Shown here one piece after another: positions 1-8,206 of a stretch of DNA of 17,321 nucleotides. A program made the position numbers and the translations under genes. Position 1 is the first letter of the stretch; every line of letters begins with the position of its first letter. The notes under the pieces are model-generated. The model saw only the letters and a program-made list of their open reading frames with translations, searched no databases and was not told the origin of the DNA. This stretch comes from a bacterium (GTDB lineage: Bacteria > B130-G9). The stretch is from assembly GCA_035527515.1 (NCBI GenBank), contig DATLAJ010000127.1:1-17321 (forward strand), in the 5' to 3' direction.

Positions 1-1
1 C

Positions 2-1210
2 TGCGGCTGGTATCAGCCCAGGCCGAGCGTGGACGCGGAGCACGGTCAGATGGTCAGATGCGAGGAGACGCTCCACATCTATGAACGGACGAGCTGGGAT
101 GTTGAGACACCCAGGGAGCTGGCCAGCTACACGGTGGTCTCAGGCAAGGCTTGGGTGCGAGGTTCTGGTTCGGACTCGGACGAGGACAGCGGTTTGGTTT
201 GCGTGTGGCTTGACCCGGTTGAATACCAGATACGCCGGTTCTCTTATGACGCTGCCCTGGGCACCTTGAACGAGCAGGTTACCGAAAAGCGAGCGGCCGT
301 CTTCAGCGACACGGCGGAGTGTGATTTTTGGCTGACACAGACATCGCCCGGCTCACCGCAAGGAGGTGGATGTTCGCTTGGGCAGAACGTGTGCGACCAT
401 TTTGATGGGGCATCGGGGAGGTGTCGGCTTGGCCTTCCCTGCGACGAGTTCGGAAGGCTTGCGACCTGCCCTGAATACACCGGCTCGCGACGCAATTGCC
501 CGGGTCGGATGGGGGCAAATGACAAGACATGTTACTACACGTCTGGCTGCGCTGATTGCACCTTGAGATGGCGCAAGCTCGCAGACGCAAAGCTGCCGAC
601 GGACATCCCGTCCGATTCGGTGATCAGGACGAGTCTCATCGGAAAGGGTGGGAGCACCCCTGACTACGATGGCAAGGCAGCGGCTCCGGACGGGGTGGAC
701 CCCGAGTGCATCGTTGACCAGGAGATCGTTCGGCACGAGCAGGTTGATGCGAACACCTACCGCAGGACGACGCACCTGTTGAGGCTTGTGGGCGGGACGC
801 TGAGGAGCAGCACCGAGTCGCACAATCTCCCGGCGTCGAGCGTCCCGTCCCATCCAATCGTTCTGAGGAGAATGCGCGTCTTCTCTCAGGTTGGCGAGGC
901 TGAGGGAGAGACAACACCTGAGCCCAGGCTCAAGCGATCAGATGGCAACCTGGTCGATTGGGATAACGCAGACCAGGTTGCGGCCAGGGCATACGAGAAC
1001 GTTAGCAGGGCCGGCGTGGAGGACACCTACGAGGTCCCGGGCGAGCTGCTAGTCCCGGCGGGAACGCCCCTTCTTGCGCCAGCAGACTGCGGCAGCGAGC
1101 TGCCGGCACGGCCATCGGTTCCCGGCGTGGTCAAGGAGTGTCATGTTGTCTCTTCGTCCAAGCCGGACGGTAAAGGTCTCTCGACGACTCGGCTTAAGGT
1201 GAGGTTCTGA
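2..1210 (+). CDS. Cysteine-rich phage tail-type protein, 5' partial
   Basis: The reading frame is open to the left edge of the window, so the gene almost certainly begins upstream. The GTG at 29 is only the first internal start codon, and it has no ribosome site. About 402 residues are visible. A cysteine-rich block encoded at about 320-559 holds ten Cys in 80 residues, including C-x5-C-x2-C near its end. Around it are polar, beta-rich stretches without signal peptide or membrane segment. The stop is two bases before the next gene, which is also cysteine-rich, so the two are surely co-translated and probably work together. Cys-rich domains of this type occur in tail-tip proteins of siphophages (lambda gpL carries an Fe-S cluster in its C-terminal domain). 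I infer a tail-tip or baseplate role from this and from the fibre and endolysin genes downstream. I do not recognise the family itself. Confidence 0.75.
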   Translation, partial: CGWYQPRPSVDAEHGQMVRCEETLHIYERTSWDVETPRELASYTVVSGKAWVRGSGSDSDEDSGLVCVWLDPVEYQIRRFSYDAALGTLNEQVTEKRAAVFSDTAECDFWLTQTSPGSPQGGGCSLGQNVCDHFDGASGRCRLGLPCDEFGRLATCPEYTGSRRNCPGRMGANDKTCYYTSGCADCTLRWRKLADAKLPTDIPSDSVIRTSLIGKGGSTPDYDGKAAAPDGVDPECIVDQEIVRHEQVDANTYRRTTHLLRLVGGTLRSSTESHNLPASSVPSHPIVLRRMRVFSQVGEAEGETTPEPRLKRSDGNLVDWDNADQVAARAYENVSRAGVEDTYEVPGELLVPAGTPLLAPADCGSELPARPSVPGVVKECHVVSSSKPDGKGLSTTRLKVRF

Positions 1211-1212
1211 CA

Positions 1213-3363
1213 ATGCCCCAATCAGGACGATTCGGCGACCCACGGCATGTCGCATCAAGGGTGGTGGCTAGAGTCTCCGACCGCGTTTTCGTAACGTCGG
1301 ACGGGGAGCTAGTTGATGGCTCAGCGCCCGAAGGCGAGCGCGTGGTCATCTTTGAGCGCCCGGGCGTCGAGGGTGCGACAAAGGTTGCTGGTGGGCTTCC
1401 GGTCAAGGGTGGCATGATAGTGCAAGAAGATGCGGAACCGGTTGTTATGTTCCGACTATGCCTGGATAGTGGTGAGTTCGAGCCGCCATACAACGGCTGG
1501 CTTGGTAGGCTCCTAGTGCTTGAAAATGGGAGTCGGCCAAAGCTCTTCGCGGTCCCCCACGACCCCAAGTTTCCGGGCCACAAGGAGGCGTTCGGGTGTC
1601 ACCTCATCTGGGGACAAGGTCTGTGCAAAGCGCACGCCAAATGCCGCAATACGAACGGCGAGAAACCGTGCGAGGCGACTCCGGGAGGCACCTGTGAGAA
1701 CACCTATGAAACGTGTAGAGACTGGCGGAACTTCGCCTCGTGTCCCTACACATTCGGGGAGTATCCCTGCCTCGCCGACCCTTCCGACGACCCATGCCAG
1801 CACTCCGTTAGGACTTGCAGGGCACTTGCCACGGGCGACTGGCCTGCGGCCGGCCAGTCCATCTACGCGGCTTATGGGGCGTGCAAGAACACTTATGGAA
1901 CGTGCGAGGCGCCGGCCTCTTTCCTACCCTTCAGCCCTGAGTTTCATGCCTATTGCGAGCCCCGTCCAGACCCACCCTTCGAGCTCTCGCCGCACGCGGC
2001 GTCGCACGGGCGATGCATCTGGCTGGGGCAGTCTCAAGAGACGCTCGATGATATGGCAAAACCATCGCAGGACAGCTTCCGGGTGTCGCGTGTTTGGGTC
2101 GCATCCAACAGCTCGATAAGACTCCGAAAGGGGACCCCTGCCGTGATGATACCCACCATGCCCTCCGAAGCAATGCTGAAGCAGATGTACGCCACAGAAG
2201 GGGCTACAGGCGTTGCAGTGGCCGATCTCTCCTGCTCGACCGGCGTTCCCGTTCACGGCAACTCACAGCATATCGGCTCGGTGCAATGGATGACGTTATC
2301 GAGTGGGGATGATCAGTTTCAGGCTAGTATTGTAGTCAACGGCTCTGCTGATGGCGAGATGTGGTCTGAAGAGGGCAAGGTGATTCTGAGCGATGACCTG
2401 AAAGCTACTTATGATGAGACCGCACCGACCTGGCCAACGCACCTCGAGCGGACGGAATACCGAGCGCCTCGTGTCGTGCAGGCTGGCCGCGAGAAGCTTC
2501 TCGTTTACACTTTAGTGGGCCGAGTGGCTTTCCACACAGAGACGACCGGCGGTGGCGGCCACAAGAGGATTTACGACGAGATGTGGATAAGGCTTGCGTG
2601 CAACGGCGAGGAATGCACCTTCGAGCCCGAGATAGCATTCGACGGCTACATTCCGCAATGGCCCGCGGCGCCAGATGGGCACATAATACTCGCGCCTGAT
2701 CTCCCTGACGGCGCTCTTATCTCGACCTTCTCATTCCGCTTTGGCGGTGCTGGTGGGCCGACTGGGGTCTATGAGGTAGCCCTCGAGCGGGCTCGCTACT
2801 TCGCCTTCATCCCGGTTACCGTCGTGCTGGGCCATCGCGAGGGCCCGGACGGCGTCGAGCCAATCACGGTCGAGGCGCTCATGAGATACACGTCCGACGA
2901 TGGGGTAACCTTTGTCGATGGGACGACCGTCAAAGACGACAGCGGGCACTACGTTACCTGCGCCAACTCGGTCCCCGTCTGCCGCAGCTGGACGGGCACA
3001 TCCTGCGGCCGGCGAGATGGCTTCTGCGGCGCGGTAGGCACTGACGGGCGCTTTTCATCGTTGTTTCCGCACTGCGATGGCCAGGGCACGGGTGGCGCGC
3101 CCGGGGGGTCGAGGTGGTCCCGGTATGAGCCTGGCGCGAGCTTCAGAGGCCCTGGACACCTTTTGCGGGCAGATGTGCGTGGTCGGGGGCCCTCATTCGC
3201 GCTCGCTGGGTGCAGGCAGCAGGGGCCATTCGCGTGCAAGCTGAAGAAGGCCTTTTACAAGGGACACTGGTGCGCCCGCCTCGACTGCCCGGGATTCGAG
3301 CCGCGAGGCTCATGGGGTGCGGGTGGGATCAGGTTCCTCAACATACGCAACAACGACCTATAA
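1213..3363 (+). CDS. Large cysteine-rich phage tail-tip-like protein
   Basis: A 716-residue protein starting at ATG 1213, with an AAGGTGAGG ribosome site inside the end of the previous gene. Residues 1-110 look like a beta-rich N-terminal domain. Residues 129-268 carry 14 cysteines, with the repeated pattern CENTYETC (161-168) and CKNTYGTC (224-231) followed by short Phe/Pro segments. C-NT-x2-TC patterns followed by an N-F-x2-x-P stretch recall the cysteine domain of phage tail-tip hub proteins, by my recollection of those families. Residues 300-560 are beta-rich with no cysteine-rich cluster. A second cysteine cluster lies at residues 583-692 (nine Cys), close to the C-terminus. No signal peptide or transmembrane segment is visible. 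The position directly upstream of small structural, fibre and lysis genes supports a virion tail component. The exact family is not identified, and the ligand of the cysteines (metal, Fe-S or disulfides) cannot be decided from sequence. Confidence 0.8.
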   Translation: MPQSGRFGDPRHVASRVVARVSDRVFVTSDGELVDGSAPEGERVVIFERPGVEGATKVAGGLPVKGGMIVQEDAEPVVMFRLCLDSGEFEPPYNGWLGRLLVLENGSRPKLFAVPHDPKFPGHKEAFGCHLIWGQGLCKAHAKCRNTNGEKPCEATPGGTCENTYETCRDWRNFASCPYTFGEYPCLADPSDDPCQHSVRTCRALATGDWPAAGQSIYAAYGACKNTYGTCEAPASFLPFSPEFHAYCEPRPDPPFELSPHAASHGRCIWLGQSQETLDDMAKPSQDSFRVSRVWVASNSSIRLRKGTPAVMIPTMPSEAMLKQMYATEGATGVAVADLSCSTGVPVHGNSQHIGSVQWMTLSSGDDQFQASIVVNGSADGEMWSEEGKVILSDDLKATYDETAPTWPTHLERTEYRAPRVVQAGREKLLVYTLVGRVAFHTETTGGGGHKRIYDEMWIRLACNGEECTFEPEIAFDGYIPQWPAAPDGHIILAPDLPDGALISTFSFRFGGAGGPTGVYEVALERARYFAFIPVTVVLGHREGPDGVEPITVEALMRYTSDDGVTFVDGTTVKDDSGHYVTCANSVPVCRSWTGTSCGRRDGFCGAVGTDGRFSSLFPHCDGQGTGGAPGGSRWSRYEPGASFRGPGHLLRADVRGRGPSFALAGCRQQGPFACKLKKAFYKGHWCARLDCPGFEPRGSWGAGGIRFLNIRNNDL

Positions 3364-3373
3364 CAACAATCGA

Positions 3374-3386
3374 GCGGGCATCCCGC
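3374..3386 (+). promoter_or_regulatory. Small hairpin before the 129-aa gene
   Basis: A perfect GCGGG-cat-CCCGC stem-loop (5 bp, 3-nt loop) sits in the 38-base gap after the 716-residue gene and directly before the strong ribosome site AGGAGGG of the next gene. It lacks a T-run, so it is not a classical terminator. It could protect or process the downstream mRNA. Short hairpins of this size also arise by chance in GC-rich DNA. Confidence 0.35.
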
Positions 3387-3401
3387 AGAGGAGGGAGACA
3401 A

Positions 3402-3791
3402 ATGGAAAAGACAGTTTACAGGCAGACGGAGACACTTACAAGCGTCGCAGCGGGTGGAACGGGTTCCGTGGAGACGATACTCGACGGTTTCGGGCACGTT
3501 CGGCTGCTCCAGGTTGAGGCGGCGTGTGGCAGCACTGATTTTGACCTGCACATCTTGGACAAGGAGGATGGTGCCCAGGGCAGCATCAACGAGGTGTATC
3601 AAGCAGCGAACGTTGACCAGAAGCTGCTTGACGACGAGTTCTACGCCGGTGGCCGGCTCGCGTTCAACAGCGACACGACGCCTGCGGAGAGGCTCTATGT
3701 CAAGGTTAAGAACAACGACCAGGTGAACGCGACCGGGCCCATCTCGCTGAGGCTTTACTTCACGAACGTTGCCCACTCTGAGCTCTCTTAA
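3402..3791 (+). CDS. Small phage virion-associated protein, beta-rich
   Basis: A 129-residue protein starting at ATG 3402. That start is preferred over in-frame upstream codons, which would read back into the 716-residue gene, because AGGAGGG lies a few bases before it. The protein has no membrane segment or signal peptide. It has alternating hydrophobic beta strands and an acidic middle, and ends in a segment resembling the last strand of a beta-sandwich (RLYFTNVAH). Only one cysteine is present. Length, strong ribosome site and position between tail genes are typical of an abundant minor structural or decoration protein. This is inference: I do not recognise the family. The gap to the next gene is 15 bases, so it lies in the same operon. 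Confidence 0.7.
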   Translation: MEKTVYRQTETLTSVAAGGTGSVETILDGFGHVRLLQVEAACGSTDFDLHILDKEDGAQGSINEVYQAANVDQKLLDDEFYAGGRLAFNSDTTPAERLYVKVKNNDQVNATGPISLRLYFTNVAHSELS

Positions 3792-3806
3792 CAGGATAGC
3801 GACCGG

Positions 3807-4823
3807 ATGACTGACGAAAGCCAATTCTGTCCACATCTCGTCTGCGTTTGCCCACCAAAGGGAGCGGCGGACGTTTCAGGCAGCCTGATACGCCTCGACA
3901 TCGTTGATGATGACTATAACGATGAGCTGCACTTCGGGGCGCTTCGTGCCGATTCGCTGGCGTTTTCTGTCGATCCGGGCACTGGCCGGTTCGACGTCAT
4001 CATCAAGGGTGGCATCGTCCAGAGCGGCCCGGCGGGGCGTAGGTTTCAGGCGCAGATCATGCCCAGGATCGCGCACACTGGGGCATCGTTGACTGGTAGA
4101 ACGCTGACCGGTCGGTTTAGGCAGCGCACGACGATATTCTATCTTCCGAGAGAGTTCTTTGCGGACGGCGAACGGATTGGGGTTCGTGTCTCGGCCGCGG
4201 ACAGGTATGGTTACGAGCTCGATGAGACTTATTACTTCACGATGCACTCGTGGGGGTCTTTGAAGTGGCCCTCGTTCTCGCTATTCACCCAGGGCGGCGC
4301 AGGTCCTTTGAACGTTGTGTCGTTCCCGTGGTATGCACGCGGGGCGCCGTCTGAGGTCCCACTCAGCCTGATCTGGGGCAAGGACAGCTCCATCGACCTT
4401 GACCTCGATGACGCCTTGCTCCGAGCCGAGTCTCCGGTGACGAACGGTCAGGGCAAGGAGCTCATCGAGAACGGTTACTTACTTTTCAAGAAGGCTGGCG
4501 ATGAGGAGTGGGACGAGGTCTCCTCCGATTCGGACATCCACCTCGGGCCATTAGTCACGAACAGTCCGGAGCAGGTTGTGCTCAAGCTGGCGGTCCCAGA
4601 GGGTGCTGTTACTGCGGGCCCGGTCGTCCTGACGCTGTCGCTAACTCCCGTCAGGGCATCACTGACCGGATCGAGAATGTCGGGCCGAGAGACCACGGGC
4701 GCATCGAGAGGGAGTCTGGGCGCCATGCCTGGTGCGGATTTCAAGTTCTATACCCATGCATTCATCATGTCTCCCGAAACGCGGGACTACTTCGAGAGCC
4801 ACTTCATAAAGGCACAATCTTGA
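3807..4823 (+). CDS. Phage structural protein, 338 aa, unknown family
   Basis: ATG 3807 follows the previous stop by 15 bases, with a weak AGGAT-like ribosome site. The 338-residue product has Cys-Pro at residues 8-9 and a Cys-Val-Cys-Pro-Pro stretch near 13-17. The rest is made of beta-strand-like segments and acidic loops. Two regions look like separate beta-sandwich units, about residues 20-150 and 240-290, the second ending in the strand VVLTLSLTPVRA. A Ser/Gly/Arg-rich linker at about 290-315 precedes a short C-terminal tail that contains the motif MSPETRDYFESHF. No catalytic motif is seen. Context between a virion protein and the fibre gene suggests a tail or fibre-attachment protein, but the function is not recognised. 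Confidence 0.65.
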   Translation: MTDESQFCPHLVCVCPPKGAADVSGSLIRLDIVDDDYNDELHFGALRADSLAFSVDPGTGRFDVIIKGGIVQSGPAGRRFQAQIMPRIAHTGASLTGRTLTGRFRQRTTIFYLPREFFADGERIGVRVSAADRYGYELDETYYFTMHSWGSLKWPSFSLFTQGGAGPLNVVSFPWYARGAPSEVPLSLIWGKDSSIDLDLDDALLRAESPVTNGQGKELIENGYLLFKKAGDEEWDEVSSDSDIHLGPLVTNSPEQVVLKLAVPEGAVTAGPVVLTLSLTPVRASLTGSRMSGRETTGASRGSLGAMPGADFKFYTHAFIMSPETRDYFESHFIKAQS

Positions 4824-4867
4824 CAGCGGCACATCACTCCAGTTCATCGATAAGGAGAATATAAGCA

Positions 4868-7690
4868 ATGGCATACCCAGACAGCCCCGAATTCATCGAT
4901 TTCGTGGACGAGAGAACCGAACCGGCAGAGATCGAGGAAGAGCAACACTCGATCACTCCGGGCAGCTACACTTACTCACTGAACGAGGTCCCTGACGCGG
5001 AGTATTCCATCTCGTGCACAGGAGAAGTCCACGGCAGCTACACCGTGTCGTTCACAAACACCGCACCCGGCTCTGGTTGCGTCTATGTAAACCCACTCAA
5101 CGGCAACGCTCTCCACTGCGCGAGCGACGCCTCGGATAACCTTACCTGGTCATACTGGGGCCGCGGCACAGCCAACAACAAGCACATGCTGGAGCAGTAT
5201 CGCGACCCGATCGAGCACGTCCACAAGGTCGCGAGGCAGTTCTGGGTGAGCGCCACATCGCCTCAGTCACAGGCTGTCACCATCGCCAAAGGCAACGCAG
5301 AGATCGCCGGCAAGCTCGTCGAATACAACGGCGGAACGCAGGATTTCTCATCTGCAACTTTTGACAATCCGGGCTACACAAAGGCCATTAGAATCACTGT
5401 TGACTCGTCCGGCCAAGTCACCTACTCAGAGGGGGACGAGGCGTCCTCGAGGGCGCTCTGTTCCGATCCGCCAGCGGTCCCCGCGAGCAAGAGCATAGCG
5501 ATCGTGTTTCTTCGGGACGGCGCGGACATATCGGGTGATGACATTGTGAACACGCTGATCGAGGTCCCCTACCATTCTGGCGATCCCGGCTCCGGTGGTT
5601 CGGGCGACGCGGCCAAGTATCAATACGAGGCCGGGGTAGTCTCCGGGGATGCCGTCTGCATAAGCTCGCCGAGCACGGTCAGCAAAGCCGATGCGGATGA
5701 CGATTCGTTGGTCCCCGCGATCGGTTTCGTAGAGGCGATTCTCGACGATACCTATTGTACGGTGCGGAGCTCGGGGATGCTGGATTTCAGCAACAAAACA
5801 ACCTCCTATAGCGAGCTTACATACGGCCAACAGGTCTATCTGAGCACAGCAGCCGGCCGTTTGACCCAGACCCGCAACAAGACGCCCGACGAGTGGGACC
5901 AGTCACTTGGTATTGCCCTAAGCTCCAGCAAAGTTCAAATATCGATTGGCACAGCAACCAAGAATACAGCTGGTCCCACCCCCGGCCCCGGCCCTGGTCC
6001 AGAGCCTGGTCCTGGCCCCGGGACGGGTAACTATAAACATGAGGCCGGCGTTGCAGAGGCTGAGTTCGTTTATCTCAAGTCAGACGCTGAGACGGTTGAC
6101 GAGGCGAAGGCCGATAGCGCCAGCACGATGCCAGCAATCGGTATTGTTGACGAGGTGATTGATGCGACGTGGTGTGTAGTCAAGAACAACTACCAGTGGA
6201 AGACAGCTGACCACGGTGGTGCGGCTCCGGGCGGCCTCACGCCTGGCGTTGCGGGCGACGTGTTCAATATCTCGGCCACAACGGAGGGCGAGGCGGTTAT
6301 TTCGGCAGGTTTTATTGACCCGGAGCATTGGGTTCAACAATGTTGTAAGCAGATTGATGATGCAGGCACAATCTTCCTGATCTGTTGTAGCTCAGCGTAT
6401 AAACCAGAACCCCCTGACCCTGGCGACGGCTACGATTATGACTGCGCCTCGGACGTTGGCACTGGTATGTCAGTCTATCTCGACAGCAGTAGCGTAGCCC
6501 GTAAGACTGATATATCGGACGACAGCAAGGTCAATGCTAAAGGCATTGTCAAAGCTGTAAACGCGACTAACAATCGCTGCACAATTGTCTGCCCGCCGAA
6601 CATTTACCAGCCGGACACCAACTACGTAGCTGGTGAGTACTTCTTGGCGAGCACAGCTGGCACATGGGGGTTGCGCACCGATCCTTGGAAGCCTGGTGAT
6701 TGGAAAGTGCGCATCGGCTTCGGGCGTGGCGAGACCGTGGGTGGCTTGCAGGTGGACATCAAGAACTACGGCAAGCTTGGAGACCCCACCGAGCCTATTA
6801 CAGATGGAGACGGAGATGGAAATGTAGAGCCGGTAGTCCCTGATTGGGTGTTTGGGTATTTCGCTTTCGATGGCGCCGGCGAGCCCATCAACGACAAGTG
6901 GACGGAACAGACCTCGGCTGGCGGGTGCGATTACAGCTCCTACAACACCGTAAACAAGATGCTTGGTGTTCTGGTAAGCCATTGGTGGGATGGCCAGAGC
7001 GCATGGACATGTAAGGTGCTGATGCTAGGAGCTTATGGGTCTGGCTATGACAGCGGGGCGACCTATTTTGCTGGTGCAGATGGGGGGATTATGGCTGGCA
7101 AGAGTTTTGGCCACTTTGCAAAGCTGGCAGGAAGGGGCCGACCCGATGGAAAGATCGATGTCATGGGTGGGGCAGCATGGCCATTTGAGTTTGTGAACGG
7201 TGATGTTGGCGACCCTGTGCCGCTGTATCCCTACACAGCGATAATGAATCCTGCACCTCTTCCTCAGCCCTTCGAGAAGGTGCGAGATAACGATGGCTCA
7301 ACTTTGCCGATTGTGGCGGATTACACTTCAGAAGAATACATCGTTGAGGTGCCGACTGTCATTGCCAGTGTAGACTTCTTTGCCAAGTCGACCGGTGTTG
7401 GTGCAGGGGCTTACTTGGAGTGCGATCTTCTTGACGTAAGCAACCCATTGGCCCCTGTAAGCCTGCTCACAACGAAGGCACATCTCACCGCTCAGGGTGA
7501 TGGCACACGTGGCGACACGCTGCCGTCCTCGCCCAACTCGGCAAGTCACCAACGGGCGGTTCTAGACCAGACTAAGTTTCCGCTCGCCGTGGGGAAAACG
7601 ATTGTGCGGACACACACCAGACAAGGTGTCTATTCCACCGCGCCGTACGGGATTGGCACAATCATTAACAAGTATGGTGTGAAGGAATGA
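4868..7690 (+). CDS. Modular phage tail fibre protein
   Basis: A 940-residue protein with start ATG 4868 and ribosome site AAGGAG ten bases before it. The N-terminal part, about residues 20-235, matches the general layout of phage fibre head modules: an acidic beta-rich section, then a G-x-A-x-I-x-G-x2-V stretch and a Pro-x-Val-Pro-x-Ser turn before a strand and an Asp-Ile near 225. Residues 249-632 hold three degenerate copies of one module (separate entry). They are joined by a Thr/Pro/Gly linker at 369-387 and by the Asp-Gly-rich linker at 636-658. The last 280 residues are a glycine- and aromatic-rich C-terminal domain, likely the tip that contacts the host. No recognisable chaperone or autocleavage motif is visible. 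The stop overlaps the endolysin start (ATGA). Receptor binding is inference from architecture and position. Confidence 0.75.
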   Translation: MAYPDSPEFIDFVDERTEPAEIEEEQHSITPGSYTYSLNEVPDAEYSISCTGEVHGSYTVSFTNTAPGSGCVYVNPLNGNALHCASDASDNLTWSYWGRGTANNKHMLEQYRDPIEHVHKVARQFWVSATSPQSQAVTIAKGNAEIAGKLVEYNGGTQDFSSATFDNPGYTKAIRITVDSSGQVTYSEGDEASSRALCSDPPAVPASKSIAIVFLRDGADISGDDIVNTLIEVPYHSGDPGSGGSGDAAKYQYEAGVVSGDAVCISSPSTVSKADADDDSLVPAIGFVEAILDDTYCTVRSSGMLDFSNKTTSYSELTYGQQVYLSTAAGRLTQTRNKTPDEWDQSLGIALSSSKVQISIGTATKNTAGPTPGPGPGPEPGPGPGTGNYKHEAGVAEAEFVYLKSDAETVDEAKADSASTMPAIGIVDEVIDATWCVVKNNYQWKTADHGGAAPGGLTPGVAGDVFNISATTEGEAVISAGFIDPEHWVQQCCKQIDDAGTIFLICCSSAYKPEPPDPGDGYDYDCASDVGTGMSVYLDSSSVARKTDISDDSKVNAKGIVKAVNATNNRCTIVCPPNIYQPDTNYVAGEYFLASTAGTWGLRTDPWKPGDWKVRIGFGRGETVGGLQVDIKNYGKLGDPTEPITDGDGDGNVEPVVPDWVFGYFAFDGAGEPINDKWTEQTSAGGCDYSSYNTVNKMLGVLVSHWWDGQSAWTCKVLMLGAYGSGYDSGATYFAGADGGIMAGKSFGHFAKLAGRGRPDGKIDVMGGAAWPFEFVNGDVGDPVPLYPYTAIMNPAPLPQPFEKVRDNDGSTLPIVADYTSEEYIVEVPTVIASVDFFAKSTGVGAGAYLECDLLDVSNPLAPVSLLTTKAHLTAQGDGTRGDTLPSSPNSASHQRAVLDQTKFPLAVGKTIVRTHTRQGVYSTAPYGIGTIINKYGVKE
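5618..6763 (+). repeat. Three degenerate protein repeats in the fibre
   Basis: Three copies of a roughly 110-120-residue module lie in frame at about 5618-5959, 6035-6397 and 6428-6763. Each begins with an aromatic or acidic start and a G-V/D-V turn, then a V-x-Y/I-L strand, a stretch of about 15 acidic or Ser-rich residues, a P/K-A-I/K-G-I/F-V core, and a strand ending in Cys-x-V. Copies 1 and 2 are clearest: YEAGV and HEAGV, PAIGFV and PAIGIV, CTV and CVV. Copy 3 is more diverged (AKGIV, CTIV). The Pro-Gly linker at about 5972-6028 separates copies 1 and 2. Duplicated modules of this kind lengthen fibres. The boundaries are by eye. Confidence 0.6.
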
Positions 7691-8205
7691 CTGCTCGTGC
7701 TTTCATCCTTCGTAGTAGTTCTACTACAGAGAACGGGTCGCAGCGTGCTACGCAGAGTAGTAGCTGTCGCATAAACGACCTTCAGGTCTCGGAGCATTTC
7801 AACCTACGGGAGTTTCAATGTCCTTGCTGCGCACTGGTGAAGCTTGATAGCCGTCTAATAACAGCGCTGGAGAGCTTGAGGGCGAACATTGGCGGCAAGC
7901 CGATCATTGTGACCTCAGGCTATCGATGCTCTGACCATAACAAGATGCTCTGCGGGGCTATAAACAGCGATCATCTACACGGCTGGGCGGCGGATATCGT
8001 CGTTCGTGGTATGGATGCGCACGAGATTGCTCTGGCCGCCGAAGCATTGCCGGATCTGATCAAACGCATCGGGACATATCGAGACAGAATCTGCGTCCAT
8101 ATCGGAGTTGAGGAACGAGAGGGCCTACCGCCGAGATGGGGACAGACCAATACTACTCTACGTAGTACGTACGTAGCACGAGTGTTTAGCCGGGGAGGAG
8201 GGTAA
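7687..8205 (+). CDS. M15-family D,D-peptidase (phage endolysin)
   Basis: A 172-residue protein whose ATG overlaps the fibre stop (ATGA), so translation is coupled. Residues 1-28 are Ser/Thr/Arg-rich and low in complexity. The M15A-type (Peptidase_M15_3) domain begins near residue 29. It shows FQCPCC at 43-48, the SxHxxGxAxD zinc motif with S94, H96, G99, A101 and D103, and the third ligand H138 in VHIGVE. These give the three zinc ligands His96, Asp103 and His138. Such enzymes cut peptide bonds in peptidoglycan (muramoyl D-Ala-D-Ala or D-Ala-linked crossbridges). No signal peptide or membrane segment is present, as expected for an endolysin needing a holin. No holin is visible in the window. 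The DNA at both ends of the gene carries inverted-repeat sequences (separate entry). Cell-wall lysis is inferred from family and context. Confidence 0.88.
   Translation: MTARAFILRSSSTTENGSQRATQSSSCRINDLQVSEHFNLREFQCPCCALVKLDSRLITALESLRANIGGKPIIVTSGYRCSDHNKMLCGAINSDHLHGWAADIVVRGMDAHEIALAAEALPDLIKRIGTYRDRICVHIGVEEREGLPPRWGQTNTTLRSTYVARVFSRGGG
7745..8179. repeat. Inverted repeat flanking the endolysin gene
   Basis: Arm 1, inside the start of the endolysin gene, has GTGCTACG at 7745-7752 and AGAGTAGTA at 7754-7762. Arm 2, inside its end, has TACTACTCT at 8151-8159 and CGTAGCAC at 8172-8179, the reverse complements in mirrored order. The arms are interrupted by 1 base on the left and 12 bases on the right. 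The left arm is preceded by a perfect GTAGTAG-tt-CTACTAC palindrome at 7712-7727, and the right arm contains overlapping palindromes around TACGTACGTA. The same sequence also codes for Ser/Thr/Arg-rich residues. It could be a small mobile or recombination-associated element or a chance result of low-complexity coding. Confidence 0.4.
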
Positions 8206-8206
8206 C

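Noticed and set aside
353-853. Minus-strand 166-codon ORF opposite the first tail gene
   Set aside because: It lies wholly within the plus-strand cysteine-rich gene, has no ribosome site, and its Arg-rich composition is what the complement of a GC-rich coding strand gives.
1520-2119. Plus-strand 199-codon ORF in a second frame of the 716-residue gene
   Set aside because: Arg/Ser/Thr/Pro-rich shadow of the cysteine-rich gene in another frame; no ribosome site and no domain signature.
3255-3836. Minus-strand 193-codon ORF across the 129-residue gene
   Set aside because: It overlaps the small virion gene with its strong ribosome site and spans two gene ends; the encoded sequence has no recognisable domain.
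6470-6982. Minus-strand 170-codon ORF opposite the fibre gene
   Set aside because: A frame shadow of the fibre gene with no start signal or gene context.
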